In this document: positions 50,749 through 60,000 of the stretch, piece after piece | How positions within the stretch are numbered: position 1 is the stretch's first letter | How the letters are laid out: each line of letters starts with the position of its first letter | Assembly: GCA_002049455.2 (NCBI GenBank) | Contig: KV918762.1 | Coordinates: 62,001 to 126,000, forward strand | Reading direction: 5' to 3' | DNA length: 64,000 bases | Source of the DNA: Porphyra umbilicalis | Taxonomy: Eukaryota > Rhodophyta > Bangiophyceae > Bangiales > Bangiaceae | Position numbers and translations under genes: made by a program | Notes under the pieces: generated by a model | Database searches by the model: none | Seen by the model: the letters and a program-made list of their open reading frames with translations, nothing else | Told to the model about the DNA's origin: nothing

Positions 50749-51292
50749 TGTTGGAACGTCATGCTCAATGCCGCTGTAAGCCCTCCTGCTGTAAAAAGCA
50801 AAATTCAAGAAACCAGGTATTGACAGGGTTCGAACCCCCGACTCCCGGACGCGACCCGAAGGTCACGCCTAATGAGAGTGGGTGCCTACTTCCCACTAAG
50901 CTACCCATGCGATTTCCTCGCGGTTTGGTGACCGCTGGTGCATTCGACATTTGTACCCGTGCGATTTTGAGTGAAAGTTTTGCGATTTCACATTTTTTGT
51001 TCTTGCTCTTCTGATGCTTTGATTTGCGTGGGCTTTGCTTTGATCCCTGATGCTTTGATTTGGTGAGCGTTTTGATTTAGAATGTGGGCGGGCGCGTGCG
51101 CGGGCGAGCTGCTTGGGCTGCGTGGTGGGCTTGAGTGCTCCGACTTGGACTACTTGAGGAGTGCCCTTGATGGGAAGAGGGGCGCTTTGGAGAGACAACC
51201 AACAAAGCACGTTCGCACACATACACACAAGCTCAAGCCACTCAACCACTTCACCGTGGTCCCTAATCCCCTATCCCCACTGCGCTTCAACA
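50749..51292 (+). repeat. copia 5' LTR
   Basis: 544 bp, TGTTGG...TTCAACA. It contains a tRNA-like Pol III A/B box pair on the minus strand. Confidence 0.95.
50826..50903 (-). promoter_or_regulatory. tRNA-like Pol III A and B boxes inside the 5' LTR
   Basis: Read on the minus strand, TAGCTTAGTGG (50903-50893) matches the tRNA A box TRGCNNAGTGG, and GGGTTCGAACCC (50837-50826) matches the B box GGTTCGANNCC. A GACC-TTCG-GGTC hairpin lies between, like a variable arm. The flanks do not pair as an acceptor stem, so this is not an intact tRNA gene. Confidence 0.55.
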
Positions 51293-51306
51293 GGTTATGG
51301 GCCCAG
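51293..51306 (+). other. Primer-binding site, half-tRNA type
   Basis: GGTTATGGGCCCAG directly follows the LTR and is complementary to the anticodon stem-loop of eukaryotic initiator tRNA-Met. Priming from a cleaved half-tRNA is the known mode of Drosophila copia and yeast Ty5. Confidence 0.85.
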
Positions 51307-51456
51307 AGCCGGGGCTGTGACAAGGGCAAGGTGTGCCAGACGGCGTCGCGGCGGTCGCGACAAAAGCGAAGAAGACGAGTGCAAGGTGGTTCAAGGACGT
51401 GACGGTCAAGGCGCAAGGTTCGGCAAGATCGGGAAGCGCTACGACAAGCAGGCATC

Positions 51457-54400
51457 ATGGACGGTGGCGCTGCCGGCATGGGCGGCATCAAGATTGACAA
51501 GTTGACGGAGACGAACTTCCACGAGTGGCGCCAGCGGATTAAGATGATCCTGGCGCTGCGCGATCTGGACGACATGCTTGACGAAGACGGCAAGCCGACG
51601 GACGTGGAGGACCGCGAGTTGGCGGTGTGGAAGCGTCGAGACACGAAGGCGAGCGCCATCATCGGGCTCAACCTTGGGTCTGAGCAGCTCGAGCACGTGT
51701 CGGGGTGCAAGACGACGGCGGGAATGTGGTCGACCCTGCAAGGCGTCTTCCAGCGCAAGAGTTTGATGAACAAGATGAAGGCGCGACGCGAATTCTACAC
51801 CGTCGCGATGAACGTCGGCGAGGGTATGCTGGGCTATATCAACCGCGTGCGCAACCTCGGCGAGAACCTCAAGGCCATGGGCGGCGAGGTGACGGAGATG
51901 GATGTCGCCATGAGCGTTCTCAACGGGCTGACGTCAAAGTATGAGAACCTGCTGGTGGCTCTAGACGCCAAGGACGAGGACGAGCTAAGCCTCGACTTTG
52001 TCAAGAGCCGCTTGCTTCAGGAGGAGCGGCGTCAGGCGTACAAGTCACCGGCGATAAAGCGCATTGGTGACATGGCGCTCGTCGGCGCCAACTATCGAGG
52101 TCAAGGCCGCCGTGGTGACCTTTCCAAGATCGAGTGCTACTACTGCCACAAGTTTGGGCACATCGCTCATGATTGCCCAGAGCTCAAGGCCAAGAAGCAG
52201 AGACAGGACAAGGTGGCCGCGATTGCGGCTGATGACGGTAGCGACAGCGACGACGCCATCTGTCTCGTTGGCAACGCGGATGACAACGATGACGTTTCCA
52301 AGTCGTGGCTTGTCAACTCTGCGGCGTCTGCACACATGTGCTGGATGCGTGCGTGCTTCGATGAATACAAGACGACCACGGGACGGAGCGTCACGATGGG
52401 TGACAAGGGATCCGTGGCCACGGCGGGCGTCGGAACCGTCGTCCTCAACGTTATCGTTCAAGGCAAGACGCGCAAGATCAAGTTGGAGCAGGTGCTCCAT
52501 GTTTATACTATGGGCTTCAACCTCATGTCGGTCGGCATGATGGAGGAACGCGGTGCGGAAGTGTCGTTCAAGCGCGGTATGTCTATCATCAAGATGAATG
52601 AGAAGATTGCTGCGTGCGGCACGCGTAAGAACGGGCTCTACCACCTGGACATGGCCCCTATGTCGGATGCTGCTGCGGTGGCCTCTCTGCAGCTATGGCA
52701 TGAGCGTCTTGGACACGTGAGCTTGGCCGGCGTCAAGAGGATGATCAAAAACAAGGACGTAGACGGACTCAAGTGCACTTCCATGGTCGTCAAGGAAATC
52801 TGCGAGCCGTGCGTGTACGGCAAGGCGGCAATGACGCCCATGCCTAGCGCAAGAGGCGTTCGTGTGACCAGGCGGCTCCAGCTCGTGCACTCGGACCTCG
52901 GTAGACCTATGTCAGAACCCTCTCGTGGCGGAGCGCTCTACTTCGGCACGTTCACCGACGACTTCTCCCGCTGGACGGACGTGGTATTCTTGCACAAGAA
53001 GAGCGATCTTCTCGCGGAGTACAAGAAGTGGCTGATCAAGGCACAGCTGCACACCGGCAACAAGATCAAGGTGCTCCGGTCCGACAACGGCGGCGAGTAC
53101 GTGTCGTCCGCATCCAAGGCACTTCACGATGAGAACGGCACGACGCACCAGACGACGGTGCCCGACACGCCGCAGCAGAACGGGGTTGCTGAGCGACTCA
53201 ACCGAGTTCTCGTTGAGATGGCACGCACCATGATGCGACACAAGGACGTCGACCAAGATCTTTGGGCGGATGCCATCAAGACGGCGGTCTACATCAAGAA
53301 CCGCGTCACCTGCCGTTCGCTTCCCGTAGGCAAGACGCCTCATGAGCTATGGACCGGGAACAAGCCCGACGTAAGCCACATGCGGGTGTTTGGGTCAACA
53401 TGCTGGGTGGTACTGCACAAGAGCCCCGTCGATGGCAAGTTCGGAGACAAGGCGGCAAAGGGCATTTTCGTTGGCTATCCCGACGGCAGCAAGGCGTACA
53501 AGGTCATCCTCGACGACGGCAAGGTCGTCAAGGCGCGAAGCGTCGTTTTCTCCGAGAACAACTCAAGCAAGGTTGCAGATGTTCCAGAGGACTCACCCGT
53601 GGACGAAGTCGTGGAAGGCGAGACGGGCTTGGATGCCGGCAGCGACGACAAAGACGTCTACGCTGAAGACGACCAAGACGTCGACGCTGAAGATGACGGC
53701 GGAGACGACCAGCAAGATGATGGCTCGGACAAATCGGCAGACAACAATCAAGGTTCTGCCGGATCTCAAGACACGCTGCGTCGTAGCGGCAGATCGCGGA
53801 GGCCGCCGGTTGAGTACTGGCGTCCAGTGAGCCTCGTTGCTCACGAGGCTCCCACGACGTATGGGAAAGCAGTTCAAGGACAAGAGTCGACCAAGTGGCG
53901 GGCCGCAATGGACCAGGAGATGGACTCTATCCGCAAGAACGAGACATGGCATTTGACGGATCGCCCGGTCGGCCGACGCGTGCTGAAGGGCAAGTGGGTT
54001 TATAAGGTCAAGGACGAGCTGGACAACGTCGGGAACAACACGACGCGGCACAAGGCGCGCCTGTGCTTTATGGACAATCGGCAGATCAAGGGGCTTGACT
54101 TCAACGAGACGTTTGCGCCGGTGGCCAAGTTCACTACCATCCGATGCATCCTGGCGATGACGGCGGCGAACGGGTGGGAGCTGCATCAGATGGACGTCAA
54201 GACGGCCTTCCTGAACGGCTACCTTGACGAAGGGGTCTACATGGAGCAGCCGGAGGGATACGTCGATCCCACGTATCCGGACAAGGTGTGCCGTTTTCTC
54301 CAAGCGCTGTATGGGCTTAAGCAAGCCCCCAAGATGTGGTACGCCAAGCTCGACGCCTTCCTCAAGTCGCAAGAGTTTGACAACATCGACCCGGATGCCT

Positions 54401-55407
54401 GCCTCTACCTCCAGATGGATGACGGTGAGATCATCATCGTCCTGGTGTACGTCGACGATCTTCTTCTGGTCGGGTCAAGCATGGAGGCGATTAACAAAAT
54501 CAAGAAGGCGCTTCACAAGCGCTTCGAGATGAAGGACCTGGGCGAGGCCCAGGTCATCCTCGGGCTAGAGATCAGCCATGACAAGACGTTGGGCACCCTC
54601 AAGCTGTCGCAGGGCAAGTACGCGGGACAAGTGCTCGAGAAGTTCGGTATGGCGGAGTGCAACCCAATAGCGACTCCGTTGGAGGTCGGTCTGCAGCTGG
54701 CGAAGTCGGAGAAGAGCGACGAGTCTCTTCCTTATCGCGAGGCCGTCGGAAGCCTGATGTACCTGATGGTCGGGACGCGTCCTGATCTCGCCTTTGCGGT
54801 CGGCAAGCTAAGCCGTTTCGTGCCGGGCTTCGGAAAGGAGCACTGGCCGGCTGTGAAGCGCGTCCTCCGATATGTCAAGGGGTCTGTCGACAAGGGCCTG
54901 GTCTACAACAAGTCCGCGTCGGGCATCCTCCAAGGTTTCAGCGATGCGGACTGGGCAGGTGACTACGAGACGCGGCGGTCTACGACGGGCTACATGTTCA
55001 TCGTTGGCGGGGCGGCCGTCAGCTGGGCTTCGAAGTTGCAGAAGACGGTGGCGCTATCTACCATGGAGGCGGAATACATGGCTCTTTGCGAGGCCAGCAA
55101 GGAAGCTGTTTGGCTCGACCAGCTCATCCAACGCGTCACCATGCTCGTGACCCAGTCGGACAACTTGGTTGGGCCGGGCAACATCAAGGTCGACAACAGC
55201 GGCCGCATCGACTTCGCCAAGAATCCCGTCGAGCACAAGCGCACCAAGCACATCGACATTCGCTACCTCTTTGTGCGGGATGCGATCACGACGGACAAGG
55301 TCATCCTCGAGCACTACCCAACGGACGAGATGGCGGCAGACCCGATGACAAAGGAGCTCGCCAAGGTCAAGCACGACAAGCATGTCAAGACGATGGGGAT
55401 GTCTTGA
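51457..55407 (+). CDS. copia Gag-Pol polyprotein
   Basis: A 1316-residue polyprotein for particle formation, reverse transcription and integration. Order: Gag (about 10-200, UBN2-like, KLTETNFHEWRQRIKMIL), zinc knuckle CYYCHKFGHIAHDC (227-240), protease region around 284-293, GAG-pre-integrase LWHERLGHVS with an HHCC-type CEPC, integrase D480, D543 and E579 (HSDLG, RSDNGGEY, NGVAERLNR) with D35E spacing, an acidic linker (720-780), reverse transcriptase with YVDD at 998-1001, and RNase H starting SDADWAGD near 1165 to STMEAEYMAL. The frame is open throughout. Oddity: where copia proteases have D-S/T-G-A, this copy reads N287-S-A-A, so the catalytic aspartate and the glycine are both changed. 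Proteolytic maturation should therefore fail unless supplied by another copy. Confidence 0.95.
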   Translation: MDGGAAGMGGIKIDKLTETNFHEWRQRIKMILALRDLDDMLDEDGKPTDVEDRELAVWKRRDTKASAIIGLNLGSEQLEHVSGCKTTAGMWSTLQGVFQRKSLMNKMKARREFYTVAMNVGEGMLGYINRVRNLGENLKAMGGEVTEMDVAMSVLNGLTSKYENLLVALDAKDEDELSLDFVKSRLLQEERRQAYKSPAIKRIGDMALVGANYRGQGRRGDLSKIECYYCHKFGHIAHDCPELKAKKQRQDKVAAIAADDGSDSDDAICLVGNADDNDDVSKSWLVNSAASAHMCWMRACFDEYKTTTGRSVTMGDKGSVATAGVGTVVLNVIVQGKTRKIKLEQVLHVYTMGFNLMSVGMMEERGAEVSFKRGMSIIKMNEKIAACGTRKNGLYHLDMAPMSDAAAVASLQLWHERLGHVSLAGVKRMIKNKDVDGLKCTSMVVKEICEPCVYGKAAMTPMPSARGVRVTRRLQLVHSDLGRPMSEPSRGGALYFGTFTDDFSRWTDVVFLHKKSDLLAEYKKWLIKAQLHTGNKIKVLRSDNGGEYVSSASKALHDENGTTHQTTVPDTPQQNGVAERLNRVLVEMARTMMRHKDVDQDLWADAIKTAVYIKNRVTCRSLPVGKTPHELWTGNKPDVSHMRVFGSTCWVVLHKSPVDGKFGDKAAKGIFVGYPDGSKAYKVILDDGKVVKARSVVFSENNSSKVADVPEDSPVDEVVEGETGLDAGSDDKDVYAEDDQDVDAEDDGGDDQQDDGSDKSADNNQGSAGSQDTLRRSGRSRRPPVEYWRPVSLVAHEAPTTYGKAVQGQESTKWRAAMDQEMDSIRKNETWHLTDRPVGRRVLKGKWVYKVKDELDNVGNNTTRHKARLCFMDNRQIKGLDFNETFAPVAKFTTIRCILAMTAANGWELHQMDVKTAFLNGYLDEGVYMEQPEGYVDPTYPDKVCRFLQALYGLKQAPKMWYAKLDAFLKSQEFDNIDPDACLYLQMDDGEIIIVLVYVDDLLLVGSSMEAINKIKKALHKRFEMKDLGEAQVILGLEISHDKTLGTLKLSQGKYAGQVLEKFGMAECNPIATPLEVGLQLAKSEKSDESLPYREAVGSLMYLMVGTRPDLAFAVGKLSRFVPGFGKEHWPAVKRVLRYVKGSVDKGLVYNKSASGILQGFSDADWAGDYETRRSTTGYMFIVGGAAVSWASKLQKTVALSTMEAEYMALCEASKEAVWLDQLIQRVTMLVTQSDNLVGPGNIKVDNSGRIDFAKNPVEHKRTKHIDIRYLFVRDAITTDKVILEHYPTDEMAADPMTKELAKVKHDKHVKTMGMS

Positions 55408-55558
55408 CTTCAAGTACGCGCCGTAAGTACATCCGGATGTGAGTACATTGCTCCTCCAAGGCGGCCATGACGGCCGGCATCGGGTTTGGGACGTCAAGAT
55501 TCTAGGCGGACTTACTTCTCGACAAGTACTTCAAGGGCGGTCAGATGTCAGGCGGCGT

Positions 55559-55572
55559 CAAGCAAGAGGGCG
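55559..55572 (+). other. Polypurine-tract candidate
   Basis: AAGCAAGAGGGCG directly before the 3' LTR, purine-rich with two interruptions. Confidence 0.5.
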
Positions 55573-56116
55573 TGTTGGAACGTCATGCTCAACGCCGCTG
55601 TAAGCCCTCCTGCTGTAAAAAGCAAAATTCAAGAAACCAGGTATTGACAGGGTTCGAACCCCCGACTCCCGGACGCGACCCGAAGGTCACGCCTAATGAG
55701 AGTGGGTGCCTACTTCCCACTAGGCTACCCATGCGACTTCCTCGCGGTTTGGTGACCGCTGGTGCATTCGACATTTGTACCCGTGCGATTTTGAGTGAAA
55801 GTTTTGCGATTTCACATTTTTTGTTCTTGCGCTTCTGATGCTTTGATTTGCGTGGGCTTTGCTTTGATCCCTGATGCTTTGATTTGGTGAGCGTTTTGAT
55901 TTAGAATGTGGGCGGGCGCGTGCGCGGGCGAGCTGCTTGGGCTGCGTGGTGGGCTTGAGTGCTCCGACTTGGACTACTTGAGGAGTGCCCTTGATGGGAA
56001 GAGGGGCGCTTTGGAGAGACAACCAACAAAGCACGTTCGCACACATACACACAAGCTCAAGCCACTCAACCACTTCACCGTGGTCCCCCATCCCCTATCC
56101 CCACTGCGTTTCAACA
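55573..56116 (+). repeat. copia 3' LTR
   Basis: 544 bp. It holds the same tRNA-like boxes (A box 55718-55728, TAGCCTAGTGG on the minus strand; B box 55650-55661). Confidence 0.95.
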
Positions 56117-57211
56117 ACGGCCAGCCCTTCCGCACAGAGCTGGGAAACGGATGGCAGTCGTGCTTCAAAGAGCGCCGAAAGCGATGTGAACACCACGTGA
56201 AGAACTCAGCGCGCGCGCGGGCCAGAACGTGTGCAGACCACGAAAGAGTGGGTCGGTTGCATTCATCAGCGGAAGCGCGCGCAGAAAGAAGAGCTACAGT
56301 GCGCAATCAGTGATCGCATGCCATAGGCCACATGAATCTGCCGCTTGTCAGCTGCCCACGCGTACTGAAGATGGAGACAGACAGGGTGCTACTTCAAGTC
56401 ACGCTTTTTTCAGAAAAAAGTTTGAGCGATCCGTCGAGCCATAGTTTTCGTGATATATTCTTCCTTCGGAGCTTCTCCAGGTGAGATCCACAAACCGGGC
56501 GTGGGGCGAGCACCGTAGAACGGGCCCCCGCGCGAGGTGACCGTCCTGACCCAGAGATAAGTATGTCAAGTACGTGTCCCCTCAATGTCGGCCACGTTCC
56601 ACCTCGCCGACGCCGCCACGCTCGCCGCAGCCGAGACCGCACTCTCGAATACGCTAACGAAGGTCAAGCCGCCATTGTGGGCCAGCTACCGTGGCGAGCG
56701 CGCGAGATGCCAGTGGGCCTGCAAGGAACGGAGGTTCGCCGGTGATTGGCCGTTGCTACGCAGCAGGTACGAAGATGGTGACGGACAGGTCGTGGCGCTT
56801 GGGTGGGGGTACGTAGAATCTGGCGCTGGCCTTTTCTGTGCGCGGTCGCCCGCATTTCTTGTTTGGTGTGCTTCTGCTGATTGCACGGCCGCTTGCGAGG
56901 CGGTGGGCGTGCTATGCACCAGGCGAGCACACTGTTTCCATGGCCCTCCTTCCTGTGAGCAGGGCGCCTCACTCAGCACCAGGGCCTCGCACGCACCGAT
57001 TCATTAAAGGGAGCATGACACGCCGTCACTAGCTACACGGGAAGCCTACCATGTGCGCAGCAGTCTCTCGGTCTTGACATCACGCAGACATCTCTTGGCT
57101 ACTGCTTTGGGTCACTCCCGCACCCGCGTCCCCAGCCCACTACCTCGGGACGTTACCACCAAACCCCAAAGATTCCTGCATATTTCGTGAGTCTGCCATC
57201 CTTCTTCTACA
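56117..57211. other. Flank of the copia insertion; possible small exon
   Basis: A frame starting ATG at 56585 (MSATFHLADAATLAAAETAL) reads like protein for about 68 residues, up to a potential GT donor near 56788, then becomes Cys-rich noise to 57007. It might be a first exon of the following gene, but I cannot fix an acceptor. The rest holds nothing recognisable. Confidence 0.35.
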
Positions 57212-59212
57212 ATGTCCACCTCTTCGTCATCTGGTGGGGACACTGGCAGTGGCGGGAGCCGCCGAAGACGAGGACGTAACCCTTCTCGGCGCAGTACGCA
57301 CGGCCGCCGGCCCTGGCGTGGGGGAGGAAGCGACGAATCGTCAACCGGCACCAGCAGCCGTCAAGCGGACGCACCGCATCCGGCTGAGAGGCTCAAGACA
57401 ATTCTTCGTACTCTAGGCGGCGCAGGCGACAGCGGGGGCGGTCCAGAACGATCCCCTGTGACGGCAACGGCAACGGTCCCGGCGGGATCGAGCACCAACC
57501 GCTTCACGCCATTCTCCCGCCTGATGGCCACCGTCTGGTCGCTCCCGCCAGCCACGCGGTCGGCAGTGACGTCGGCCGCCTCCGTTGTGCCTCCTCCCCC
57601 CCATCCGACACCATCGACCACTCCCTCATCCCACTTGCGCGCCCTGTCCGCCGCCCTACCGGCGGTGGAAGCCGCTATGGCGCTGGACGGTGTGCCTATG
57701 GCCACGTTCGCTCCCCGTACACACTCCACTCTCCACCCACCCTTTACCCCCCACCCCCCGTCTACCAACTCTTCCCAATTCCCCGCGCGCGCCCCGTCTG
57801 CCGCCCCGCCGGCGGTGGACGCCGCGATGGCGCCGGACGGTATGCCTATGGCCGCGTTCGCTCCCCGCATACAATCCACCCTTCACCCCCCCTCTTCCCC
57901 TCACCTCACACCTGCAGCCTCCCCCCCATTCCCCATGCGAGCCACGACCGCTGCCTCGTCGCCGGCCGACGCGGCGGCAGCGTCGGAAGCTGTGCCTCTG
58001 GCCTCGTTCGCTCCAGGCACGGGACTTTCTCTCGAATCCCCCCGCTCCACGACTCCCCCCACTCGCAAGCGAGTTAATTCCTTCAAGTCTCTCCGCTCTT
58101 GCCCACGCGCTGCGCCGGCAGTAGTTGTTACGATGGCGCCGGCGCTGTCGGCTGAAGGAGCGTCGGCAGCTACGGCACGCACCGTGAGGGCGCCGACAAC
58201 AACGGCCGGCGCCAGCGGCGACCGACATGAGCAGCCCCGCCCCCGCTCGCCCACCGCGGCGTCGACGGCGGAGGCTGCAGCGCCGGCGGCAGAGTTCTCC
58301 GCGGCGGTGACCGCGAGGCCGCGACTGGCTACCTTGCGTGCGGCGCCGAGTGCCGGCCCGCAAGATGGGGGCGCTCTTACTAGAGCCTTTGCGGCTGCTG
58401 GTGCGCTGGCCCGGGCTGCGCCCGCCATGCCCGAGGCGAGCGAAGCGGCCACGTCGGAGGACGAAGACGCCGAGGCGGCGGACGACGAAAACCGAGAGAC
58501 GCTGGGGCAGGCTCTCGGCAAGGGCGGGTGCGGATGGATCCTGATGGCGGATGCTATCCCAGACGAGTGGACGGCGTTTGTACGACGAGGTGCTCGACGC
58601 ATGTCGGCGCGTACCGCTCAGCCCATCATCAACTCGCAGCTGCACGAGTTGATGGAGGAGCTAGGCGATACTGCTGATATTGGCCGGCGGCAAGTGGCTG
58701 TCCCGAGCGGGGGCCGTGGCCGAGGCGGCCGTCAACGTGCACACTTTGCGCGACAGGTCCGCCTGACCCTGGCGACGGTCGCAGCACGGGTAGGCAACGC
58801 GCTCGACGTCGCTTATGATGGAGTCACCCCGCATGTCCTTATTACGATGCCTCGCACACCTGCTCAACTGGCGCACACTCATACCGGCTTATATGTCGAG
58901 GAGGGTGGGTCTGGGGCGACTGTACTGAGTGTCTACATCTCATTAAAGGAGGGCACTTTTGTTGATGTGTGGCCTCGTATCTTTGGAGGCGCTACGGACG
59001 GGACTGCGCCTTTCGCGTTGCCGCAGCCCGTGCGTGTGGCTATTTCTGTCGGTTCTTGTTTGATTGTGCGGTCGGACTTGGTCCACCGCGGGACAAAGAA
59101 CCTCCGGGCACGAGGACAACTACGGTGCCTTCACGCGTACTTGGCGGTTCACGTCGACGGGGCCCACATGGCCTACGCCGAGCACATGTCGTTTCTATCT
59201 CGGTATCTTTGA
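57212..59212 (+). CDS. Unrecognised 666-residue protein with a dioxygenase-like C-terminal domain
   Basis: Not recognised with confidence. The N-terminus is Ser/Arg-rich and disordered. About 140-275 holds three repeats of roughly 50 residues (A-x-x-A-x-P-x-D/E-A-A, then P-M/L-A-x-FAP). An acidic region (EDEDAEAADDENRE, about 410-430) precedes the folded C-terminal domain (about 430-666). The last 130 residues look like a double-stranded beta-helix: AHTHTGLYVEEG, TVLSVYISLKEG, RVAISVGSCLIV and SDLVHRGTKNLRARGQ. That resembles 2-oxoglutarate/Fe(II) oxygenases (first His motif, a distal HRG and a following Arg), but the expected HxD reads HTH/HTG, so activity is doubtful. One exon. The start codon lies in a reasonable place (MSTSSSSGGD). 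Host gene or transposon cargo cannot be decided. Confidence 0.5.
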   Translation: MSTSSSSGGDTGSGGSRRRRGRNPSRRSTHGRRPWRGGGSDESSTGTSSRQADAPHPAERLKTILRTLGGAGDSGGGPERSPVTATATVPAGSSTNRFTPFSRLMATVWSLPPATRSAVTSAASVVPPPPHPTPSTTPSSHLRALSAALPAVEAAMALDGVPMATFAPRTHSTLHPPFTPHPPSTNSSQFPARAPSAAPPAVDAAMAPDGMPMAAFAPRIQSTLHPPSSPHLTPAASPPFPMRATTAASSPADAAAASEAVPLASFAPGTGLSLESPRSTTPPTRKRVNSFKSLRSCPRAAPAVVVTMAPALSAEGASAATARTVRAPTTTAGASGDRHEQPRPRSPTAASTAEAAAPAAEFSAAVTARPRLATLRAAPSAGPQDGGALTRAFAAAGALARAAPAMPEASEAATSEDEDAEAADDENRETLGQALGKGGCGWILMADAIPDEWTAFVRRGARRMSARTAQPIINSQLHELMEELGDTADIGRRQVAVPSGGRGRGGRQRAHFARQVRLTLATVAARVGNALDVAYDGVTPHVLITMPRTPAQLAHTHTGLYVEEGGSGATVLSVYISLKEGTFVDVWPRIFGGATDGTAPFALPQPVRVAISVGSCLIVRSDLVHRGTKNLRARGQLRCLHAYLAVHVDGAHMAYAEHMSFLSRYL

Positions 59213-59323
59213 TAAATTGGATTTTGTTCACGCACATCTTTGCCGCCGCCGCCCCGAGGCGCCGCATCGGGGCCGTCATGGGGCCTGCCGCCGCCGCCTC
59301 GTTCATTCCGTCCCCCGTGACTT

Positions 59324-60000
59324 TTATTTTGCCGGCGCGCGCTCAAAGCTGAGCAACAACGACGACTGGGCAACGGCCGATACGAAACGCAGGGTGCTCT
59401 GGGCATCCGCGCCCCCAGACCTGCCGCCGCCCGTCGGCGCGGTGGCCCCTGCTAGTGCAGCGGTGGCGGCGACAACGGTCGCCGCGGCGGCGGTGGCCTC
59501 TGCCGCCGCCGGCACCGCGCCGCCGGCCGTTGTGATGGGGTCATGGGGGCCCGCCGCGGCCGCAACGACATAAGCTGACTACGCGGTGCCCGTGACCCAT
59601 TCCAGCAGTCCCCTCGTGTGGGCGGCGACCACGACCGTTCGGCCATCATGTGTCACGTCCGCCGCCACGGGCAACGTGACGTGGAAAAGGGGCGACAGAG
59701 CGACTTTGCCGCCACCCCCCACGCCCAGCACCAAGCAAACACGCGGGGGGAGGCTGCGGTGCAGACGTCGGGCGCAGGTAGGGGAAGGTGGGCGAGCAGC
59801 TGCACGGGGTGGCCCACGTCGACGGTGTGGAGGCATGTGTCAGTGACAGCATCCCGCAACCACACCGCGCCGCCTGTCGAATCAGGCACGCACAGCGCCG
59901 GGGGGGTGCAGGGTGGGGTACTGACAGCCGCTGTGGTGACGGCGGCCGCCGTCACGTCGATAGTGGCGGCAAGGGAGTCACGGCCCCCACGTGGACGGTG
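59324..60000 (-). pseudogene. Fragment of a WD-repeat-like protein
   Basis: On the minus strand, VWLRDAVTDTCLHTVDVGHPV (about 59860) resembles a WD40 blade. A frame change near 59720 leads into FHVTLPVAADVTHDGRTVVV and GLLEWVTG, then a TAG near 59578. The same frame continues after the stop to AQSTLRFVSAVAQSSLLLSF, ending at 59324. At least one frameshift and one in-frame stop (or unseen introns) interrupt it, and no 5' part is found beyond about 60000. Probably the broken 3' end of a host gene. Confidence 0.35.

Larger units (their letters stand above)
50749..56116 (+). mobile_element. Ty1/copia LTR retrotransposon, complete and young
   Basis: Two LTRs of 544 bp (50749-51292 and 55573-56116), starting TGTTGG and ending CAACA, differ by eye at only about seven positions. 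The 5-bp target duplication ACGGC is present at 50744-50748 and 56117-56121. A primer-binding site follows the left LTR, a purine-rich stretch precedes the right LTR, and one uninterrupted 1316-residue Gag-Pol frame lies between. The order protease-integrase-RT-RNase H places it in copia. High LTR identity and the intact frame mean recent insertion. Confidence 0.97.

Noticed and set aside
50820..50910. A tRNA gene in each copia LTR
   Set aside because: A and B boxes and a variable-arm-like hairpin are present, but no acceptor stem pairs and the anticodon arm does not form. Reported only as tRNA-like boxes.
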